From Ixodes scapularis (lineage: Eukaryota > Arthropoda > Arachnida > Ixodida > Ixodidae): 64,000 bases of DNA. Shown in pieces: positions 1-11,689 of the stretch; the stretch's first letter is position 1; each line of letters opens with the position of its first letter. The stretch is from positions 84,808,069-84,872,068 of the forward strand of contig NW_024609884.1 of the NCBI RefSeq assembly GCF_016920785.2, read 5' to 3'. Under the pieces are notes generated by a model, which saw only the letters and a list, made by a program, of their open reading frames with translations, had not been told where the DNA came from and ran no database searches. A program made the position numbers and the translations under genes.

Positions 1-142
1 ATCGCGCAAGCCTCCCGAAATATGCACCTCGCTGCCATCTGTCGGCGCTTGCAGAAGGTGTTTCCTAGCCACTTTCCACAGCCAGTGGGACTGTGATGCC
101 ATCCCGTGCCGATGTTGCGAACTTTATATACGTGTGCATGAC

Positions 143-210
143 CTCCGAGATCCCGAAGCGCGCGTAGGGCGCGCGCGAAGGCTTCTCCGGCCGTCCCATT
201 CGAGTCGCTC
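143..210 (-). repeat. Dispersed repeat, copy 1 (inverted relative to 3229-3280)
   Basis: The reverse complement shares GAATGGGACGGCCGGAGAAG and CTTCGGGATCTCGGAGG with 3229-3280. This copy has an extra GC-rich insertion. The family is unidentified. Confidence 0.6.
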
Positions 211-306
211 CCCAGCAGTACGAGTGTAATTGCGCTAACTCCGACGCTCGCTGCGAAGCGGCGCTTTCTACTCAGTCATAATAGTCATAACAGAGGAGCG
301 AGCCGT

Positions 307-361
307 CAGCCCTTGGCCCGCGGTCTGCCCTGGAACGGGCCAGACCGCGGGCCAAGGGCTG
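307..361. repeat. Perfect 21-bp inverted repeat with 13-nt loop
   Basis: The arm CAGCCCTTGGCCCGCGGTCT plus G (307-327) is exactly complementary to 341-361. The stem is GC-rich and would be very stable as RNA or cruciform. Confidence 0.9.
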
Positions 362-653
362 GGCTCGAAGTTCACGGCTACATTCATGATGGACCTGGGC
401 CGGGTACGGGCCTTGCATTCAAGTCTACAAGGGGGGCCAAAGCAAGCCAAACCGGCCATTACTTCTTTTTTTTGTTTTAGTGGCAGGTTTTTCGGAAGCG
501 TGTTCAGGGGTTGGGAGAGGAAGCACAGTGGGAGATAAACAGATGCTGAAGCATGTGTGTGCGTGTATGTTTTTGTGTGGTTCGGTGTGTGGCAGCGAAT
601 GCTCTGCCAGAGGACTTGCGGCGCGGCGTTCCTTTTCGTTCCCAGCGGCGCTG

Positions 654-680
654 CCCCCCCCCCCCCCCCCCCCCCCCCCC
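654..680. repeat. Poly(C) tract, 27 nt
   Basis: Uninterrupted C run, followed by a CA-rich stretch. It accounts for the Pro/Gly-rich short frames across this segment. Confidence 0.9.
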
Positions 681-898
681 ATCACACCATCGCTCCTCAC
701 CACAAACACGCACACACGCGCCTACACAATGCGCACCCTCGCCGGCGTAAACCATCTGTACGTACGAGTGGTCGCATCCCCAATAGGGGTAAGAGGTTCC
801 CCTGAGGGGTACTTTTCCTCAACAATTTCTCGCAGACCAGCGCAAAAAACAAAACATTCTAGGATTGTAATAGAGAAGTTACGGCCGTTCCTGGTGAA

Positions 899-1804
899 CA
901 GGGATGGGCAGTATTTCAAATACAATCATTTGAAATACGTATTTGAAATACTTTGTGTATTTTGCATTTGTATTTAATTATAAATTGGGTAATGTAATTG
1001 ACGTGTGTATTTAAATACTAAAACGTGGGTATTTCCAATGCAATTGTAATTAAATACAATTTTGTGGGCAAAAATACATCCCTCAAATTTATTGTCACTC
1101 TCTAGAGCAGGAAGAAAACTACGTTCTGCACCGAATGCAGTGTCTCTCAATCAAGCACAAGCGTTTAGTGACTTTGTGATTACGGTGCTAGTCCAGGGCA
1201 AGAATAGTGACGAAATCGACGTTCACAGGCAGACTGGCTAAATAAGTGCCAGTGACAACTTGTGATGCTTTCCAGCCTGATTTCCGTCCATATTTTTGCC
1301 TGGAACATTCTAAATGCGCGGGTCGTCCAGATTTTCGTAACTGGTTCGAGTTGCAACAATAAAAAATTCTCTAGCTAGTGCTGCGGGTCTTGGTCGTCTC
1401 GGTTCTTTGTTGGTCTATACCAAAATGTAATCGACAAAAAAAGCTGCTCGAAGCTCTGTACTTTTTTCACCTATTACGTCCAAGCTGATTACATTTTTTT
1501 TTGTGTGTGATTATATTTCTATTACATTACTAGAGCCTCGCACACTAACTCCCGAGTGTGCGATGCAAAATTAAAATGAGATACTTAGAAACCCGTTGCA
1601 GGTGCCCTGAAGTCGCTGACGCAAATTTTGAGGAATATATTTGGAAGAGTATTTGGAGGAGACCAAATACATTTGGTTGTATTTGTATCTTGTACTTAAA
1701 TGCTTTTTTGGAAATGTAATTAGATTCGTAATTAAATACATTTTTGATGAAGTATTTTGTATTTGTATTTCGATGCATATTTGCATGTATTTTGCCCATC
1801 CCTG
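899..1804. mobile_element. hAT-type non-autonomous element (906 bp)
   Basis: The ends are CAGGGATGGGCA and its complement TGCCCATCCCTG. A perfect 8-bp duplication CTGGTGAA flanks it (891-898 and 1805-1812). Eight-bp duplications with CAG-type ends are typical of hAT transposons. The interior is AT-rich, with many ATTTGAAATAC and TTTGTATTT motifs, and has no transposase frame. Confidence 0.88.
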
Positions 1805-1812
1805 CTGGTGAA

Positions 1813-3149
1813 CATAGGCATGACTATGACAGACAGGGTAGCGTATCGAAAGAAATGTCTTGAAGCCATTGCATTGCAGAGTACTTCGCGTCTAACCTTA
1901 AAAATCAAGGTTCGGAATCTGTAAATATACCAGGTTGGAATACCGAATAAACCAGGTTGGAATTTATAAATAAACCAGACCTCTTTTTCTTGAGATCACC
2001 GTTTTCTGTTTACATATCAATTAAGTTACATCACAAAGTGCATACCGGGATACGGTGGTCTGGGCTACATGTGCCAAAAACTAGACGTTTACAAGATAAC
2101 GCCCCACCTTTTGAATCAGCACCTACAATTAGCACGAAGATTATATAAAAACAAAATGGCGAAATCATTGCAAGGTGGCCGTATACCTCATCGCCAAAGG
2201 TTCTTCCCCAAAGCCGGGGTCACGCTGCTTGTACATCATACAAAAGACAGTCTGCAAACAGATTGAAACTCGAGTCACCACGAGATCTGAGCTTGGAATG
2301 CAACATGGAAACGAGTAGAAAGGAGACACTTGGCACGCGGCATTTGAACCACAAATATCGTGGTGACTGATATCTGTAGACTGTCTTTTGTATAATGTGT
2401 AAACAGTGGAACCCCGGTTTAAAGGTACTTCTGGTAGAAGCAGACACCGCTATACGATCCGCAAAAATTGCGTAATAAATATTTTAAAAAAATTAAAAGG
2501 ACAACACGGTATCAAACCTCGTGCTCAGGCTCAAAAAGCTACGCCAAACTAGGGTGCTTCATGTGCGCTTTGCTTAAGGTGTAGTCATCTGGCCATTTTG
2601 TTCCCACTTTTACATTTATTTTTTGCTCAGATGCGCGTGAAAGAGCGTGTCCCTGCGCGCGTCTGTGGCGCTGACTGTGCTATGGCGACATTTTGTTTTC
2701 GTCAATTTCTTTGTATTTTCCCCGTGAGCGCGCGCTGTCGGCATCGGGTACTACAAAGGGTGGCATCACTCTAAACAGAAGGTCATTGAGGCACCCTACG
2801 CCAAACAATGTGCGGAAAAAAAAATTTAAACTATATAAAAAAAATTATTTAGGGAAATCCGAATTTTGTATGTACGGAGCTAATTTTTTTTCTGGAGTTT
2901 TATACGTGCTACAGATTGCAGTCAAATATATCAAAAGGCGGGCTTGTAGCGCTAGCCGCAACACGTCCAGATGAATATCTCAAATTAAGTTATTAAATAA
3001 GCATCACAACTTGTCTATCTACGTCCCCAGAGCAGCTGTTCACCGTTCTACGGCAATACACAAAACATTTTTAAGTAGAAGTTGCAGTAACTCAACGTAA
3101 GAAGGCTTTTTTTTTTTTTTTTTAATCTTCTGCCTTGCGCCGTGCAGGC
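1813..3149. other. Intergenic, no gene seen
   Basis: AT-rich sequence with the foldback at 2230-2402. Short frames have no recognisable similarity or codon bias. Nothing else supportable. Confidence 0.5.
2230..2402. repeat. Foldback repeat with ~40-bp arms
   Basis: CATACAAAAGACAGTCTGCA at the left is matched inverted by TAGACTGTCTTTTGTATAAT at the right. Both arms run inwards to TCACCACGA / TCGTGGTGA. The arms are about 80-90% matched. Confidence 0.6.
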
Positions 3150-3290
3150 AATGACTGGGTCGGGAGCGTCTCCCCACGGAGGGACGCCGCCTCCTTCTCT
3201 TTTTCCGATTACGCCCTCTCCGCACGAATGGGACGGCCGGAGAAGCTTTCGCGCACTTCGGGATCTCGGAGGCCATGACGTGTGATCCAA
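3150..3290 (+). repeat. Dispersed repeat, copy 2
   Basis: It shares the segments described for 143-210. An A/T homopolymer precedes it (T at about 3107-3123), suggesting a retroposon tail on the opposite strand. Confidence 0.5.
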
Positions 3291-3646
3291 ACTAGGGAGC
3301 GCACATGAAGGCACCCTAATCCAAACCAGTCCTATGTCGGCGGATGTACCAGATCAGCATTAAAAAATACGGTACTTTTGCAAAGAAGTTTCCATTGTTA
3401 GCTGAGCGAGCTGATAAAGTAACTTTTTGTTTTGTCACGGTAGTGCATTTTATTAATTTTTTTGAAGATAGACATTATTTGACGCGCACCAGTCGGCAAA
3501 CAGATTCAATGACTTCTCGCTGGCGTCTTAAAAAACTGTTCCGCTTTTCCCAGTCTGAAGGACCAGAACACCGTAAACAAGTCCTGACTTGTGACGAGGA
3601 GCTTGTCCAGAAGGCAGGGTGGGCTGTACCCCGCGCAGCCTACGTC

Positions 3647-3994
3647 ATGGCACCCGCACCGACCCTGGAGGAAAGCGAGGGCGCCTCAAGCCCCTCTCGA
3701 GGCCGGGGGCGAAAGAGGAAGAGCGGAGGAGGAGCTGCATCCAGGAACCCTTCCAGGGCACCCTCCGCGAGGCCGAGGAGGAGGAGGAGGCGCACCAGGG
3801 CCCGCTCTTCGTCGCGCTCGAGGGCCGCGAGTGCCGGAAGGAAAGCAAGGCGGCCCAGGAAAAATAAGGCGACGGCGAGAAAGACAAAGAGGCGTTCCAG
3901 GCGCAGTAGGTCCAGGGATGGCACACCAACACCAGCCAAGGCCAGAAGGAACAAGAAACCTGTGGCGCAGAAGAGGTCCAGGAAGCGCAAGTAG
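3647..3994 (+). CDS. Arg/Lys-rich basic protein, intronless (protamine- or H1-tail-like, unassigned)
   Basis: An ATG with TACGTC upstream opens a 115-residue frame. The frame also runs upstream to 3344 without a stop. After an acidic start (MAPAPTLEESEGASSPS) the protein is almost all Arg, Lys, Ser, Ala and Pro. It has RRRRRR-, RSSSRSR- and RRSRSR-type runs, a PTPAKARR segment and the end KRSRKRK. There is no predicted fold, signal peptide or membrane segment. Such composition fits a sperm nuclear basic protein, a histone-H1-like tail or an SR-like protein; I cannot choose between them. AATAAA at 4218-4223, about 220 nt after the stop, would serve as a polyadenylation signal. A GC-rich tract can yield Arg-rich frames by chance, so this remains a candidate. 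Confidence 0.35.
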   Translation: MAPAPTLEESEGASSPSRGRGRKRKSGGGAASRNPSRAPSARPRRRRRRTRARSSSRSRAASAGRKARRPRKNKATARKTKRRSRRSRSRDGTPTPAKARRNKKPVAQKRSRKRK

Positions 3995-4217
3995 ACTGAA
4001 GAGTCCAGCGCGAAGAAATCCGCATCCAAGTGGGCGCCGCGCAAGAAATGAAAATTCTGCGTCTGCAGGTTCCCAAAGATTAGAAGCACGAGGACAAACT
4101 TTAACATAGGAGGACGGGTTCTGTTACGTCTGAACGTTCTAGCAGGGTGGAAGACGCTTCTAGACCCACTGAAACCCGCGGACAAAATTAAAGTATATTT
4201 ATTATATTCAACTGCAC

Positions 4218-4223
4218 AATAAA
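4218..4223 (+). terminator. Possible polyadenylation signal after the basic-protein ORF
   Basis: AATAAA lies in an AT-rich stretch 224 nt after the stop codon of the Arg/Lys-rich ORF. It is only meaningful if that ORF is transcribed. Confidence 0.3.
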
Positions 4224-4259
4224 TACCCGAAGGCTCACGGGGACCAGGAAACAACATTG

Positions 4260-4845
4260 ATACTCAGCGCCAACCATTTTGTCGCTACACTGTAAGGGCT
4301 AAAGCGAGATACACATGCAAGCAAAAATCGAGCGCCGCCGCGTCGCTGAGCGTCGGTAGTAACCGCCGCCGTCGTCGCTGCCGGGCGGTGGAATGACGTC
4401 GCGTCGCTGGGGTCAAACCGGCTAGATAATTTCGAGCCGCGGGGCGACGCGATGAGAGACGAAATAACATGGCGCCCATTTATTTACAAGCCGAGTGGGG
4501 TGTGTACCAGGCCTTGGCGGAGCTGATGTCTTTTAAAAGGTTAGCTACTATAGGCGGCTAAGCTCTAAGCGATAAAGTTCGCCATTGCGACGGGAAAACG
4601 GCACAGACCACCCTCGTCGAGTGGATTATTTTATTGGTCTGTCTGGATTTTCAGAAAGTGAGAGCTGACTCATCTCAAAATGAGATATTTTGACAGTGCG
4701 GTGTGACTTTTAAACCTGAGTCTTTAACGTGAACCACGAATATTTACACAAGTGCAGCTAGACTGCAATGCAAATGATGCCGTAAATGATTTAAGCTGGT
4801 TATTCCCAGCATCACACAATTACCTCTAATACTTGTCCTTTCCAC
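4260..4845. other. Intergenic, no gene seen
   Basis: A CpG-rich stretch with GCCGCCGCGTCGCTGAGCGT-like low-complexity sequence (about 4330-4450) passes into AT-rich DNA. No coding or RNA signal found. Confidence 0.45.
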
Positions 4846-4879
4846 ATTTTAACTAGGGATGCCGCGAACCACCCAAGGT

Positions 4880-5460
4880 TCGAATTCGAAAGGTTTCGAT
4901 ATTTTCGAACCGAACTGAGGTTCGAATTTGAAAGATTTCGATATTTTCGACCGTACCAAGGTTCGAATTCGAAAAGTTCGCAATTTTAAAACACTGGAGT
5001 TTTGAATTCGGAAAGTTCGAAGCTTTCACGGTTTTTAAAAGTTCGGGTTCGGTTATTTCGAATATTATTTCCTTGAGGTTCGATAAATTCGAAGATTTCG
5101 AACTTTTCTAACTTCAAATTCGAGAGATTCGAATGTTTTAAATATCTTGGGATCTAAAATTTAAAAAAAATCGAATATTTCAAATTTTCTTTTTTATCTT
5201 AAGTTCGAAAAATTTAAAGATTTCGAGTTTCTTTAGATCTGAAATTCGAAACATTCGAACGTTTCGAAATTTTATAGACATAAAGTTTCATAAATTCGAT
5301 GATTTCGAATTTTTTCTATATAAGTTCGAAAAGTTTGAAGGTTTCTATTTTATTTTAGGGCTAAATTCAAAAAAAAAACTTATAGTTTCGAATTCTTTCA
5401 AGTTCAAGTGCGCAATGTTCGAAGTCCGGTTTTCATGTTCCACCACAGTTTCAGTTTCAA
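4880..5460. repeat. TTCGAA-rich degenerate tandem array, left
   Basis: GTTCGAATTCGAAAG-like units recur every few tens of bases, degrading rightwards. Many contain the palindrome TTCGAA or its one-base variants. Confidence 0.75.
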
Positions 5461-5869
5461 ATAACGTTTTCCCGCCTCACTGGTTTTCACTAAATAAGGT
5501 TTAGAGAAGTTCGGATGTGGTATTTAGACAGCGCGAAGTTGATCAGGCAATTAAATGAGACGACGAGTGTCCCGGATGTGCTGGAATATTTGGCAGTGCA
5601 GAGTGACGTGTAACCATAGATCAGTAATTGTGACCGCCAGCCCGGGGGGGGGGGGGGGGGGGGGGGCGTCTTTAACGTGCACCACGCAGTAGTCATCACA
5701 CGAACGCACTCTTTAAAGATACTCATCCAGTTCGAAATGGTCTAGGGCAGGCAGGTGGTTGAGGCTCAGAAAACCTTGAAGCGATGTGGCAAACTGCCTC
5801 AATACCCCCTTGCACGCTGGTAGTAATCCGATCGAACGCCGCCCGAGTGACGCTGGCATATAGTAAGTT

Positions 5870-6200
5870 TAGTTTGTACATGATGCAAAATCCGGAGATT
5901 GGAAATGAAATTGGATTAAATAAGTGTGAGAAAAAAATAAAAAAAAATAAAAAGGGGGGGGGGGGGACAGGACAACACCTCGAACTCAGCTCTGGGAATG
6001 AAATTTGAAAGAAAAAGTGTAAGAAGACAGAAAGAAGGGGATAGCACAAAGTCTCAAACTCAACTCAGCTGAGTTGAGTTTGAGTTGTTGTCCTGTCCCC
6101 TTTTTTCTTCCTTCTTTCACTTCTTCTTTCGAATTTCATTCCCAGTCTCAAGATTTTGCATCATGATCAACATACACCAGCTCGCCTGCACCTTGACAAT
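5870..6200. mobile_element. Penelope-like 3' end remnant with inverted copy
   Basis: A 3' tail ATACACCAGCTCGCCTGCAC near 6165-6190 follows a CATTCCCAGTCTCAAGATTT segment. A related inverted segment (TGATGCAAAATCCGGAGATT) lies near 5880. Between them is a perfect 32-bp palindrome at 6053-6084. Confidence 0.5.
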
Positions 6201-6351
6201 TTTTTTTAGTTTGTAATTGCTTTGGAGGTTTATTTTCCGGGACGGAATTAACGCCGAGCAAAAAGCACAGAAGCTGACGCAACTTGAGGCCGAGGAGCGT
6301 TCTACCATACCAGTGACGTCGGAAGAGAAAAAACAGAAGAAAAAGGGCGGG

Positions 6352-6391
6352 GGGGGGGGGGGGGGGGGCTGCAGCCCCCCCCCCCCCCCCC
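6352..6391. repeat. G-tract / CTGCAG / C-tract perfect palindrome
   Basis: A run of 20 G (6349-6368) meets CTGCAG and then 17 C (6375-6391), giving a perfect 40-bp palindrome that can form a hairpin. Confidence 0.9.
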
Positions 6392-7349
6392 AGGTATTTT
6401 GGACTGTTAAAGAAAACAATACGGGGAAAGAGGGCATGGTCGAGCTTATTTTAATCTGAAATTCTCTACGCATATGTATAGCTACTGTCGCTCTTCACTG
6501 CATAAAATATCGCGTAGATGGTCATTGTTAGAAACTCGTTGTCAGAAGGCACTGCTCGTTACATCTTAGTTGTTCGGAAGTTCGAACTGTGCCATTAATA
6601 AAAAACAACAACCACAACATAACATCAAATGCGGGGATGAAAATCTGGAGAAAAAAAAAAAAACTATCAGGAATTTGCCGGAAGTGTTGTATTCTTGCAT
6701 ATTCAGAGGCCGAGAACTTCGAAACAAGTTTCTCCCACCAAAATGTGTACACGCTAAAAAAAATCACGTCCCAGGAACGTAAAAAAAAAAAAAAATGTTT
6801 TTTTTAATGACGTGTTGAACTTGAACAATATTAGAAATCTTCCCCCATGAATTAATTTATTCCTTTTCATGAAAAAAACCATAAATACATTATTTTGTAT
6901 TCTGCAGATGGTAATGCTATATGTACTGTCTCTGGTGTTAATTTAAATGCGATAGCTCAAACAATTTAGACGAGAAAAATTACCAAGTTTAGCGCATAAT
7001 TGCTCCTAGATACATGTCTGGACATTTCTTTGAAACACGACTTGAACAACAATAATCATATCTTAAGACGACACTTACCTAGGCTATACATAGATCATTC
7101 TTAAAACGTTTAACATATCTACCATTAATAGCTTCGGGTATAGCGCGCTTCAAATATGGCACGAACGACAATTGCCAAAAACCCGTTGTCCATCCTCGCT
7201 CTTTCGGGAATTTATTTCTTTAAGACTAAGCATGCCGGAATATTGAAATAAACTGTACTGTCTTTCGCAAGGAATGCGGCACCGCAAGTAAAAATGCGAA
7301 AGAAAAGTTATTAATCTACCTCACTGCTCGAATCCAAATGAAACCGCCC

Positions 7350-7860
7350 GCCTGTTTTTCGAAGTTCGACGAACTTCGAACTTTTACCTTAAAAGTTCGA
7401 AGTTCGTCGAACATTTGACATCTCAGGATTCTAAAGTTCAAACCTCTCGAATTCTTTAGATCAATAAGTTCGAAAGTTCGAAAATGATCGAATTTCTTAG
7501 CATAGGAAGGTCGACAGTTCGAAAAACTTCGAACTTTTTAGTGCAAGAAAGTCGAAAGTTCAAAAATTATAAAATTTTTGAGTCTATCAAGGTCGAAAGT
7601 TCGACAAGCATTGAATTTTGCAGCGTAATAAGTTCGAAAGTTCGAAAAGGATCGAACATTTTAGCGTGATAAGGTCGAAGGTTCGAAAAACATTGCATTT
7701 TTGAACGTGCAAAGTTCGAAATTTCGAATATCATCGTACTTCTTATTTTAACAAGATTAAAAATTCGACTACCGTCGAATTCCTTGATATGGAAAGTTCG
7801 AAAATTCAAAATCTTTCGAACCTTTCGAACCGCTTGATGCGATCATCAAACCTTCGGTTC
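7350..7860. repeat. TTCGAA-rich degenerate tandem array, right
   Basis: About 60-bp units of the form AAGGTCGAAAGTTCGAAAA followed by a TCGAA-containing stretch. Short frames across it merely translate the repeat. Confidence 0.75.
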
Positions 7861-7891
7861 GAACATAGTTCGCGGCATCCCTAATTTTAAC

Positions 7892-10800
7892 AACTTCTTC
7901 AACTTCCTATCCAGTCACGTCGCATAAACCATAATCAATAGACTTTTATTTACTTTCTTTCAACCTAAGTCTATAAAGTACAGACGATAGAAATGCTATA
8001 GAATTTCTATCACCCCTCTTAATACACTTCCTGTCGCCATATTTCTATAGGGTACCACCTTTAGACTAGAATCCATAAAATAATATGATGCGGCGCGGAG
8101 AAGCGACATCACACCCAATCGGAGCTTCCTTGCGGAGGCTGCTTTTTTCGACTGCATGTGTCAAATAATTATCGCCTCTTGGAATGCTTATAGTTATGAG
8201 ATGCAGTTCATCAACGCTTATAAACCACATTTCGTATAAATTATGGGCGAAACAAAAAGCAACATATATTCTGTTTACCTCTAGGGTAGTCCTCATTCAA
8301 GTTTTTGCCTTTTAATTGTACGGTATATATAGCGATGGGAGCAGTCAACACTACTGAATTACTAGTGTTATGAGTACTCCCTGGCGTGTGTATTTGTGAT
8401 GTCTGCGCATGGGCATACGGCAAGTGGGGAGGCATGTTTCCATCGATGTATCCTGACCAACCTAAAATTAATATTCAGAACTTCCTCTTTTTTTAATGAA
8501 AAAATTGATTTATTGTAGTTAGAAAGGAGATCGAAAGGTTAAAATTTCTATCAGTTTTCTATACAATGTTTACACAGTGCCTATCCAATCTCTATGGACT
8601 AATATCTATAAAGAGTCTACAGAAAAAGACTGTCAAAAAGCTATGCAGAGTGGACAAAAATGTATACATTGCATTTAGAATATCGATAGCCTTGGTAAAC
8701 TATTTTCTATAGTAATTCTGTACAAAGTGGATAAATATTTTTGCAAGGGCTCGACAACACCAACGGCACGCCATGCGTACAATTATATTGTACAGTGTAT
8801 TATGCAAGGTTTCAAAATGGCGGCACGGATATGAATTAATTTGAGGGCCACGGCGCGGAGCTTGAGTTTCGGTACTCTGGAAACCTATTGAATAATACGC
8901 TATAGTTACTCTAGCGCTCTTCACTGTCATTAAGCCAACGACAGTTGACTTAATCGCGATCGGCCAGAGTTACGCGGCGGCGCCAACTGTGATTAGGCCG
9001 CTAACGATCATTGATCGTTAGCGGCCCACCTCAGCTATACTCCATTTCACCTTATGATGCACCGCAGGAAAGGTTATAAGCGCCAGCTCCCAGCTCTAGG
9101 GCACATCTCTGCGGCACAAGCTCTCGTGAATTAAGGGAAGCTGACAACGCTATGGACTATGGGTTCGCTCCAATATAACGAAAGATGGCGACGTTTGCCG
9201 CATCGCCGCCCATGGCCAGCGTTAGCGAAGCACTGACTATTGCGGAAGATCGAGGGAGGTATTTATAAAGTATCGTAGCAGCAAATATTGTTCGAAGAGG
9301 TATGATTCGGGGCCAGAGCTGTCGCTAGAACAATCACGGCACGTCGTGGGAACCAAAGCTCGGCAAGGGCGGCCATTGTAATGTCGGCGGCGATAAGACT
9401 ATCGTTGTGTCTCTCTTGCTTGAATTCCCGTGAAACGTTCTTATTGTCGTTTATTTACTGTAAAAACAAATAAAGAGTTCGTTTTATTTTGTTTTAGCCA
9501 TTTGTAATAAATGAAAAGTGCATATAATTCATTTGCATCGCTATTTAAAAAAAAAAAGTGACATCAGTTCTGGTTTTTATTTTCGGTTTCAACTGTGCCC
9601 CTTCCTTGACGCGCATCTCAACTAGAGTGTTAGGCTTATGTACCGTGTAACACCGGACAACTTAGTTGAGTTCAATGACAGTTGGGAGGTGTCAACAATC
9701 GTTGGCTTCATTGCAAATTACATCGCAACCGAAAAAGTTTCTTGGTTAGTGCCGTTGCATGCGAGTATACATGGGTTCCACTTGTGCCAGTAAACTCGTG
9801 GAAAGTGAAAAACATTTCGACTAATTATGGATGCACCGTCCCTTTAAACAGAAAGACATAAATACACCCTAGGTTCAATCACCACGCCAGCTCGTTTTGA
9901 TCTGGATGAACATCATACCGGCGTGCAACCGTGTGTCACTGACTAAATTTCTCATCTATACAGCGTAAGCCAGTGTCGCCATACTTCTCAAAGGCAGACT
10001 GACCTTACTCTGTCTAAACACGAACGTCTAATGTGCTCTTTGCTTTTGGTTGAGTCGCTCTGCAGCGCAGCGAGTGTGGTCCCGTTCCCCGCTGGTTAAG
10101 GCATGCTTCCCACGAAGCCGCCTCTGGATCCCCACGTAACTCGTGCCTGAGCGCCTCCTACGCCCCGGACAGTGCCAGGGACGTCTCTCTCGCCGCATTT
10201 CTGCGTCCGTTCTTGGCCACCCCCTCGCTGCAGGTGGCCTCCATCCCGGCGAGACTGCGGAATCCCGAGTGCCGTCCCACCCTTTTGCTCGCCCGATCAT
10301 TGTGCGCACTTGAATCAATGCCAATGGACTTTCACGTGGCGACAGCTCATAATACCCAACTCACACGGCAGCGTAAAGGTACCTTTGGCACAGGTACTTG
10401 CAGTAAAGGGAGCTTGTCACAATACGCTCAACTAAAATGTACTAGAGGATGGGTGGTGAGCGCAGCGAGCGCTCACGACTGCCACACATCGTGTCGACGG
10501 CACGAGAGGGAGCCACTGAAGCATGGGCTGTAGTAGCGCATGCATCGCATAGCATTTGCTGCGCTACTGGCGTTGTCGTCGTCGTCGTTGTCGTCGTAGT
10601 AAATTCCGTATTGCACTTCAGCCGACATAAGCAACAGAAAAACACGGGGGAAGGATCTCAACGGAGGTCAGTTCGTGCTGCCAAACCGCCAAGCCGAACC
10701 TGCACGCCGAAGGCCGTCGGAACGCTCGGATCTTCCAGCCCATGCTACCACAGCGCCGCTGCGCAAATACGGGACCTTTCCACGTTTCCGGCTTTACACG

Positions 10801-11380
10801 ATGCATGGCGCGTCGGTGCCTGATCTCACTACCCCTCCTCTAGTTCACTGCAGCTAAACGCTGCAGAGCAACGACACGTCAGACACCTTGGTGCTAGAGT
10901 CCCCTACACGCAGTTACGTTTGAGAGCGTCTGACTGCGTTGTGGCTACGAGAGACTAGGACGTCCCTGCTGCTTATGTCGCGAGCCAAGCTATCTCTTCA
11001 ATTGAATTCCACGCTTCATTCGAAGCACAAATGTACCGGTGGCTTGCTTTCGTTTCTCGACACAACGCAGTCAAAATGGTCAAACGCACTCCAACGTCCT
11101 CAAATACAACTGTGTGTAGGGGCCTTTAGAATCATTTTGTTATCTGAAGTCGCAGAAAACGCTTTTTCGTCCTCAAGAAATATTAAAACAGTCCGCGACA
11201 GAGCGATACAGTATCGCCTGGACTTCGTGTCGCCGTATCTAAGGCTTAGGAAGTGCATTTTTGAATCGTAATAATCTCCAATTGCGCCCGCTCTGCACTA
11301 TTAAACAAAATGAGGGCGCCAACGAGACAACCGGGCAACGGAGGGCCGAAAGTAACCGTAGCTTAAACAGTGGCTCTAGA
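7892..11380. other. Intergenic, no convincing gene
   Basis: Mostly unremarkable. CTATAGAAAT-like motifs recur at 7970-8060 and 8590-8720 and may be an old MITE. A GTC-type trinucleotide repeat lies at 10570-10600. A 110-codon frame at 10939-11271 (+) has no recognisable domain and is not called as a gene. Confidence 0.4.
8996..9026. repeat. Perfect 15-bp inverted repeat with 1-nt centre
   Basis: GGCCGCTAACGATCA is followed by T and its exact complement. It may be the centre of a decayed foldback element. Confidence 0.85.
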
Positions 11381-11384
11381 GTCT

Positions 11385-11670
11385 AAACCATACCATACCA
11401 TACCAAACCATACCATACCAAACCATACCAAACCAAACCATTCCATACCATAGCATATAATACCGTACCCTTCCACTCCATATACCATACCGTACGGCAC
11501 CGTGACACCATATAGTATCGTACTTTACAATATTATACCATATTATACCATATACCATACCATACCATACCACATTATACCATCATACCATACCGTACAG
11601 TATCATACTCCACCGTACAGTACCGTGGGACATCGTAGCGCCGTAGAGTATCGTATTTTACGATTTCATA
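11385..11670. repeat. ATACC-type pentanucleotide microsatellite
   Basis: Imperfect CATAC and CAAAC pentamers repeat for about 285 bp, becoming irregular to the right. Frames across it translate to Tyr/His/Pro- or Trp/Tyr/Gly-rich peptides. Confidence 0.85.
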
Positions 11671-11689
11671 CTATTGAGAGTTTTAGGTA

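Larger units (their letters stand above)
4854..7883. mobile_element. Large hAT-type non-autonomous element with TTCGAA-rich flanks (3.03 kb)
   Basis: The ends TAGGGATGCCGCGAAC are inverted. An exact 8-bp duplication ATTTTAAC lies at 4846-4853 and 7884-7891. About 600 bp inside the left end and 500 bp inside the right end are degenerate tandem arrays rich in TTCGAA. The middle (about 5470-7340) looks like later insertions, including Penelope-like hairpins and long G/C tracts. No transposase is seen. Confidence 0.85.

Noticed and set aside
480..977. 165-codon + frame with a Pro run
   Set aside because: It crosses the C27 tract and the start of the hAT element. There is no domain, and other frames are equally open.
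3640..4257. 205-codon minus frame opposite the Arg/Lys-rich ORF
   Set aside because: Antisense of a GC-rich Arg-coding stretch, rich in Leu and Phe by complement. No independent support.
10939..11271. 110-codon + frame
   Set aside because: No recognisable domain, no splice context and no regulatory signals. It is compatible with chance.
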